Part shown: piece by piece, positions 60,049-64,000 of the stretch
How positions within the stretch are numbered: the first letter of the stretch is position 1
Layout of the letters: each line of letters starts with the position of its first letter
From: Fibrobacter succinogenes
Lineage (GTDB): Bacteria; Fibrobacterota; Fibrobacteria; Fibrobacterales; Fibrobacteraceae
Length of the DNA stretch: 64,000 nucleotides
Reading direction: 5' to 3'
Assembly (NCBI GenBank): GCA_902800345.1
Contig: CADCDO010000040.1
Coordinates: 29,060-93,059, forward strand
Notes under the pieces: generated by a model
The model's input: the letters and a program-made list of their open reading frames with translations, nothing else
What the model was told of the DNA's origin: nothing
Database searches by the model: none
Translations under genes and position numbers: made by a program

Positions 60049-61193
60049 CAACCAGCACCGGGTTGAAGTCTTCGTTCCACGGGAGACCGTACTTGGTGAG
60101 GGCTTCCATGAACGGATCCGGATCGAACTCTTCGACCGTATGCACACCCGGCTTGTTCCACTTGCCCGTGAGCACCATCATGGCACCGCACATAGCCGGA
60201 ACGCCAGTCGTGTAGGCGATAAAATGCAACCGATGTTCGTCTTGCCCACCGTGCGCGGGCCGAGGCTTGCCGGGTCCGGGAGGAGAGCCTTGAGGAACTG
60301 GATAGGCACAATGTCCTGACCCTGGAACTTGATCGGCTGTGTGCTGAGCATGCCCACGTCTTCGAGGCAACGCATGTGGTCGAGGTAGCTCTGTCCAAAC
60401 GTCATGAAGAAGCGGATGCGCTTGATGCCAGGAATGTTCTGGGCGAGGGATTCAATTTCTTCGTGGTGGAGGAGGTACATGTCCTTCTTGCCGACCTGTG
60501 CGAAGTTGTATTCACGCTTGATGCTCATGCGTCCGTGTCCCAGTAGCTGCCCGGAGCAGAAACTTCACGGAGGTTGATTTCCGGGTTGAAGTTCGTTGCG
60601 AACTTGTAGCCGTGATCACCGCCATTGCAGTCGAGAATGTCGATTTCTTCGATCGTGTCGAACTGGTGCTTCAAGGCGTAGGCGCAGTATGCCTGAGAAA
60701 CACCCGGGTCAAAGCCGGAACCCAACAATGCCGTGAGACCAGCCTTTTCAAACTTTTCCTTGTAAGCCCACTGCCAGCTGTAATCGAAGTAGGCGCTAAA
60801 GCCCTTTTCCTTGCAGCGCTTGTCGTAGACCTTGCGCCATTCCGGATCGTCGATATTTTCCGGCTCGTAGTTCGCCGTGTCCATGTAGTTCACGCCACAT
60901 TCAAGGCATGCATCCATGATAGCCAAGTCCTGATAGGGGAGAGCGATATTCATCACCAGGTCCGGCTTGTATTGCTTAATGAGAGCAGAGACGTTCTCGG
61001 CCTTGTCAGCGTCCACGGCGGCAGTCGTGATGACCGTCTTCGTATTCGGGCGGAGTTCCTGAGCCAACTTCTCGCAATTTTCGCGATGACGGCTGGCGAT
61101 GCAGATTTCGCTAAAAACTTCGCTGCAGGTGCAGCACTTCTTGATAGCAACTGTGGCAACGGCGCCACAACCGATAATCAATGCTCTTGCCAT
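60044..61193 (-). pseudogene. Carboxy(nor)spermidine dehydrogenase / saccharopine dehydrogenase-like, broken by two frameshifting deletions
   Basis: The intact protein would reduce the Schiff base of aspartate semialdehyde and a diamine in the alternative spermidine pathway. Frame 1 (61193-60525) holds the Rossmann start RALIIGCGAVATVAIKK, NIALPYQDLAIMDACLECGV, YMDTANYEPENI and GLTALLGSGFDPGVSQAYCA, and stops after REVSAPGSYWDTDA. Frame 2 (60528 to about 60230) continues MSIKREYNFAQVGKKDMYLL, FFMTFGQSYLDHMRCLED and KALLPDPASLGPRTVGKTNI. Frame 3 (about 60230-60044) ends AYTTGVPAMCGAMMVLTGKW and PWNEDFNPVLVD. Homologues have about six more residues at the first break and about 30 at the second, so both breaks are deletions. 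Either a true pseudogene or an assembly fault; its neighbour speA supports the family call. Confidence 0.8.
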
Positions 61194-61200
61194 TTTTTGT

Positions 61201-61733
61201 GAATGTTACTATGCGAAAATGTAGTAAAAGACGAGTGCTGCAAAAATGAGCTTGCTCATTTTTATAGCCGAGTCGCACGACATGCACCCCAATGGGGTGC
61301 CATGTAGTAAAAGACGAGGGTGGGACTCGTACAAAAGTCTCGCTTTTCGCGTCATTCTGAGGGCAAAGCCCGAAGAATCCAGTCAAGTTTCATGAATGCA
61401 CATAGACCGTGTCATCCTGAGCGAAGCGAAGGATCCAGTGATTCTGTAAAAATGCGTTGCGAGCGAATGCTTACCTTTGGGGCGTTCCCTTGCCCATGGG
61501 CAAGGTCGGGCTATATCGCAAGGCCGCCCGTGCGCACCTACGGTACACCCGCGCAGCTCTTGCGACGGCCCTTCGGCAGAATAGCATTGGAAAAGGTCCC
61601 TGAGCTTGCCGAAGGGCCGCCACACCGTGGTCACTATCCCTAACGCAAAATACCCTCGTGGTTCGCTACCTTGACCGCTCAAATTGGCGAGTATAAATTT
61701 TAGTACATGACTTGCTTTTTAACATTTTTCTTG
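61201..61733. repeat. Mixed intergenic repeats upstream of the defence island
   Basis: No credible gene. 61221-61235 and 61304-61318 are identical GTAGTAAAAGACGAG words; the first leads into an ACGAGTGCTGCAAAA-hairpin-CCGAGT element (61231-61273) like that at 55584. GCACCCCAATGGGGTGC follows. Two GTCATYCTGA...GAAGRATCCAGT repeats lie at 61351-61383 and 61411-61440. 61480-61640 contains palindromes around CCCTTGCCCATGGGCAAGG and GGCCCTTCGGCAG / CTTGCCGAAGGGCC. Confidence 0.65.
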
Positions 61734-61759
61734 CATTTAACATTTTGAAATGTTAAATG
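61734..61759 (+). promoter_or_regulatory. Perfect 12-bp inverted repeat, likely operator of the first AbiEi-like gene
   Basis: CATTTAACATTT (61734-61745), spacer TG, AAATGTTAAATG (61748-61759). A further half site TTTTAACATTT lies just upstream (61717-61727). The repeat is about 65 bp before the AbiEi-like start. AbiEi-type proteins bind inverted repeats to repress their own operon, which fits, though binding is not shown. Confidence 0.65.
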
Positions 61760-61824
61760 AGCATAAAGAGTTGAATTTCTACGGCATATTTGCAAACGTG
61801 TCGTAGTTTTGTTGCGGTAGAGAT

Positions 61825-62403
61825 ATGCCCAAATATGACGGAAAAGAAATTCGTAATACTGAAGGTTTCATTGTTCGCGGCGACTTGAACACTTATCAGT
61901 ATCATCTAGTTTTGCAAAAGGTTCAGTCGGGTGAACTGCTTCGCCTTCGTCCTGGTGTGTTTGCTGAACCCATAGTATTGGCTGACACGATGCTCGATAT
62001 AGATATTCTTGTGCCCGGTGGTGTGGTGTGTATGTACTCGGCGTGGGAGCATTACGAACTTACGACACAAATCCCTAACGCATTTTGTATCGCTATTCCA
62101 CGTAAACGTAAACTTGTATTGCCTGAATACCCTCCGATAACACTTTATTACTGGTCTGATCATCTGCTGGAATTCGGAACCACGATAGCGGAGGTGCATG
62201 GGCATAAGGTACACGTCACCGACTTGGAACGCTCTGTCTGCGATGCCGTAAAATATCGAAATAAAATTGGAATAGATGTATGTGCTGAAATTGTCAAAAG
62301 TTATATCAGACGTCGCGGTCGAAATATCTCAACACTTATGAAATATGCGAAAAATTTGAGAGTCGCAAAGACTTTGAACACATATTTGGAAATAGGGCTT
62401 TAA
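61825..62403 (+). CDS. AbiEi-like winged-helix antitoxin/regulator (first copy)
   Basis: A 192-residue protein with the layout of AbiEi-type (type IV toxin-antitoxin) transcriptional regulators: N-terminal winged helix (about 10-50) with TYQYHLVLQKVQSGELLRLR and PGVFAEP, then GGVVCMYSAWEHYELTTQIP, AIPRKRKLVLPEYPPI, FGTTIAEVHGHKVHVTDLER and SVCDAVKYRNKIGIDVCAEI. The C-terminus YAKNLRVAKTLNTYLEIGL is shared in pattern with the second copy at 62800. In AbiE systems this gene is followed by a nucleotidyltransferase toxin (AbiEii); here a short 86-residue frame follows, so the system is incomplete or different. It is preceded by a perfect inverted repeat. Confidence 0.8.
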   Translation: MPKYDGKEIRNTEGFIVRGDLNTYQYHLVLQKVQSGELLRLRPGVFAEPIVLADTMLDIDILVPGGVVCMYSAWEHYELTTQIPNAFCIAIPRKRKLVLPEYPPITLYYWSDHLLEFGTTIAEVHGHKVHVTDLERSVCDAVKYRNKIGIDVCAEIVKSYIRRRGRNISTLMKYAKNLRVAKTLNTYLEIGL

Positions 62404-62436
62404 ACTTTTTTCAACTCATTTATTTGTATTTGAGAT

Positions 62437-62697
62437 ATGGATACTCCCGAAATGAGCAACCGCTTTGATGCAGAAGACATCCGCAAACTGCGCGAATACA
62501 ATTCCTTGAGACATTCCAAGATGTCGCACAAGGAAATCTTGGATGACATTCGACAGGGTGCTGAATCCTTTATGTCGGAATTCAGCAGTTGCGTTGCTGA
62601 CAAACGAGCTGTTTACGACGCAAGCGAGAAGATGTTGCTATTTGAACAATTTCGCTATAATGCGAATCCCCTGTACAAAACTACTACAAATATTTAA
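62437..62697 (+). CDS. Small protein of unknown function between the two AbiEi-like genes
   Basis: An 86-residue protein. Residues 8-45 (NRFDAEDIRKLREYNSLRHS and KMSHKEILDDIRQGAESF) are helical and recall small proteins that accompany toxins, having the pattern FD-x(2)-xIRxxREYN-x(n)-MSxxEI. The remainder (VADKRAVYDASEKMLLFEQF) has no recognised feature. TGTATT is six bases before the ATG and no ribosome-binding site is present. It starts 34 bp after the first AbiEi-like gene. An antitoxin-like role is a guess. Confidence 0.55.
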   Translation: MDTPEMSNRFDAEDIRKLREYNSLRHSKMSHKEILDDIRQGAESFMSEFSSCVADKRAVYDASEKMLLFEQFRYNANPLYKTTTNI

Positions 62698-62725
62698 AAT
62701 TGTAGTAGTTCCCTTGAAAAATTTC

Positions 62726-62767
62726 CAACGAAATACGGAATATCTAAATATTTTCCGTATTTCGTTG
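62726..62767 (+). promoter_or_regulatory. Perfect 15-bp inverted repeat, likely operator of the second AbiEi-like gene
   Basis: CAACGAAATACGGAA (62726-62740) and TTCCGTATTTCGTTG (62753-62767), 12-bp AT-rich spacer; imperfect pairing extends further outwards (AATTTC / GAAATT). It sits immediately before the TATATT box at 62788 and differs completely from the 61734 repeat. Confidence 0.68.
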
Positions 62768-62787
62768 AAATTTTGCCCTCAAAAAAG

Positions 62788-62793
62788 TATATT
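62788..62793 (+). promoter_or_regulatory. -10 box TATATT six bases before ATG 62800
   Basis: TATATT, then TATGGC, then ATG. The inverted repeat lies where the -35 region would be, well placed for repression. Confidence 0.5.
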
Positions 62794-62799
62794 TATGGC

Positions 62800-63387
62800 A
62801 TGGCACAAAAGAATGTTCTATCCGACCAAAAACTTGTCTTTTCGAGCGATGAACTCCAAAAGCAGGGCTTTTCGTATTACCAAATAACGAAAATGGTTGA
62901 ACAGGGCAAACTTTTTCGCCTCAATAAATCGTATTACGAAAATGCGGGCTTTACCGGCGACATGAACGATTTCTACTACGTTCAGGCGTTTGCCCCTCAG
63001 GGCGTTATATGTCTTCTAAGTGCGGCCGTTTATTACGGCCTAACAACTTTCCGTCCCGACGCCATTGATGTAGCTATTCCGCCAAAGACAAAACTTTCGA
63101 CGCAACCGGAATCGCAACGGTTTTCCCTGCACTACTTTTCGGGCGAAAGGCACTCCCTTGGCGTGCGCACGATTAGCGAAAACAAGAATCCCTTCAAAAT
63201 CTACGACATAGAAAAAACGGTCGTGGATATCATCTCTAACCGGAACAAGGTCGGAATCGAAGAAACCAAGGAAATCCTGACCAATTACCTTGCAAGGCAA
63301 GACCGAAATATCAACAAACTTTACCGCTATGCAGAAAAACTTTCGTGCCTGAAAATCCTGAAGACTTACTTGGAGGTTCTCGTATGA
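62800..63387 (+). CDS. AbiEi-like winged-helix antitoxin/regulator (second copy)
   Basis: A 195-residue protein of the same family as 61825-62403, distantly related in sequence. N-terminal winged helix: FSSDELQKQGFSYYQITKMV, EQGKLFRLNKSYYE. Then APQGVICLLSAAVYYGLTTF, DVAIPPKTKLSTQPESQRF, FKIYDIEKTVVDIISNRNKV and YLARQDRNINKLYRYAEKLS, ending KILKTYLEVLV. ATG 62800 is preferred over TTG 62773, which would overlap the inverted-repeat operator. No AbiEii nucleotidyltransferase follows; the next gene is the HsdR-like restriction subunit, 110 bp downstream. Confidence 0.82.
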   Translation: MAQKNVLSDQKLVFSSDELQKQGFSYYQITKMVEQGKLFRLNKSYYENAGFTGDMNDFYYVQAFAPQGVICLLSAAVYYGLTTFRPDAIDVAIPPKTKLSTQPESQRFSLHYFSGERHSLGVRTISENKNPFKIYDIEKTVVDIISNRNKVGIEETKEILTNYLARQDRNINKLYRYAEKLSCLKILKTYLEVLV

Positions 63388-63483
63388 TTGCTGGTATCTA
63401 TAAAAACCTCTAATTTCCCCCAATTCCCCCAAAAATTGCCGTTTTTCACGCGTTTCTCATAATCGAAGCTCTCTTTCTTGATA

Positions 63484-63489
63484 TATATT
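63484..63489 (+). promoter_or_regulatory. -10 box TATATT seven bases before ATG 63497
   Basis: TATATT, then TACATCG, then ATG of the restriction gene. No ribosome-binding site lies in the gap. Confidence 0.5.
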
Positions 63490-63496
63490 TACATCG

Positions 63497-64000
63497 ATGC
63501 CCGAAAACAAGAAAGAACTTTCCGAAGAAGATATCAAGAACCGCTACATAACGCCGGCGTTAAACGCTGTGGGTTGGGCGGCTGAAGATATGCGTATGGA
63601 AAAGTATTTCACCGATGGGCGTGTTATTTTCCAAGGCGGCAAGCATGCCCGCAAACAGGGCAAAAAGGCAGATTACCTGCTTTACTCTTCGCCGAATTAT
63701 CCGATTGCTATTGTCGAAGCTAAAGACAACAACCACCCTGTAGGTGGCGGCTTGCAGCAGGCGATGGATTACGCCCAGATTCTCGACATTCCGTTTGCAT
63801 ATAGCAGCAATGGCGACGGCTTCGTGGAACACGATTTTTTGACGGGAATGGAAGTTGAAATTCCGTTGGACAAGTTCCCGACACGCGAACAGCTCCTTGC
63901 GCGCGTGCGAGCAAGCAAGAAACTTACCCCAGAGCAGGAAACGGTCATCAACCAGCCTTATTACTGGGATGCCGACACACATAAGCCGCGTTATTATCAA
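63497..64000 (+). CDS. hsdR: Type I restriction enzyme R subunit (HsdR-like), N-terminal part
   Basis: The frame starts at ATG 63497 and runs off the window; 168 residues are visible. This is the HSDR_N nuclease domain of EcoEI/EcoR124-like R subunits: IKNRYITPALNAVGW, FTDGRVIFQGGKHARKQGKK, ADYLLYSSPNYPIAIVEAKD with the PD-(D/E)xK residues D59, E74 and K76, GGGLQQAMDYAQILDIPFAY and SSNGDGFVEHDFLTG. The last residues KPRYYQ are the beginning of the Q-tip before the helicase motor. HsdM and HsdS genes should follow outside the window. It cuts foreign DNA lacking the host methylation. With the two AbiEi-like genes it marks the edge of a defence island. Confidence 0.92.
   Translation, partial: MPENKKELSEEDIKNRYITPALNAVGWAAEDMRMEKYFTDGRVIFQGGKHARKQGKKADYLLYSSPNYPIAIVEAKDNNHPVGGGLQQAMDYAQILDIPFAYSSNGDGFVEHDFLTGMEVEIPLDKFPTREQLLARVRASKKLTPEQETVINQPYYWDADTHKPRYYQ

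Noticed and set aside
61825..63387. Complete AbiE toxin-antitoxin system
   Set aside because: No nucleotidyltransferase (AbiEii) motifs in any frame between or after the two AbiEi-like genes in the window.

Overview
The window looks like a piece of a Fibrobacter (phylum Fibrobacterota) chromosome. Evidence: a lipoprotein with the Fibrobacter succinogenes major paralogous domain (38998-40197), many lipoproteins with Ser-rich linkers, an OmpA protein with thrombospondin-type-3 repeats, T/A-rich promoters with TATATT-like -10 boxes, and abundant short palindromic intergenic repeats. This is inference from protein and repeat style; no 16S rRNA is present.

Layout. 1-4795: operon of aroA (5' end cut off), a C-terminally membrane-anchored solute-binding protein and a PBP4-type DD-carboxypeptidase fused to a DUF1460 amidase-like domain. 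4897-11703: an acidic unknown (minus), purA, a Crp/Fnr regulator, a PASTA protein, a TPR lipoprotein and two further lipoproteins. 11704-13768: hairpin-rich non-coding DNA, an IS110-family element with a likely bridge RNA in its left non-coding end, and a decayed ribF fragment. 14118-22121: a 1,831-residue collagen-like lipoprotein followed after 21 bp by an OmpA/TSP3 outer-membrane protein, then a 147-bp tandem repeat and a terminator. 22675-23420: an array of eight regularly built inverted repeats with TTACGTACT/AGTACGTAA arms. 23444-29800 (minus): a TonB-like periplasmic protein, a flavin-nucleotide-binding protein and a SNF2/SWIM helicase, the latter two carrying low-complexity insertions. 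29948-40197: two related lipoproteins, an LTA-synthase-type sulfatase, an RND/MMPL exporter, an aspartoacylase, an acidic unknown, a HAD-IIA phosphatase and the Fib_succ_major lipoprotein. 40268-55465: one giant 5,065-residue LEPR-type RTX surface protein. 55466-56258: repeats and tRNA-Gly(CCC). 56331-61193: a small secreted protein, nudC, speA and a broken carboxy(nor)spermidine dehydrogenase gene. 61825-64000: start of a defence-type island with two AbiEi-like regulators, a small protein and the N-terminus of a type I restriction HsdR.

Functional themes are envelope building and surface display (PBP4 fusion, PASTA, lipoproteins, collagen-like/OmpA pair, giant adhesin, LTA-synthase-like enzyme), polyamine synthesis (speA plus the broken partner), and mobile or defence DNA at both the IS110 element and the right edge. 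Nine genes have a TATATT-like hexamer only 6-7 nt before the start codon, suggesting leaderless mRNAs. The most unusual non-coding signals are the TACGTA inverted-repeat array, the IS110 RNA-like region, and hairpin families whose stems change while their flanks stay constant.
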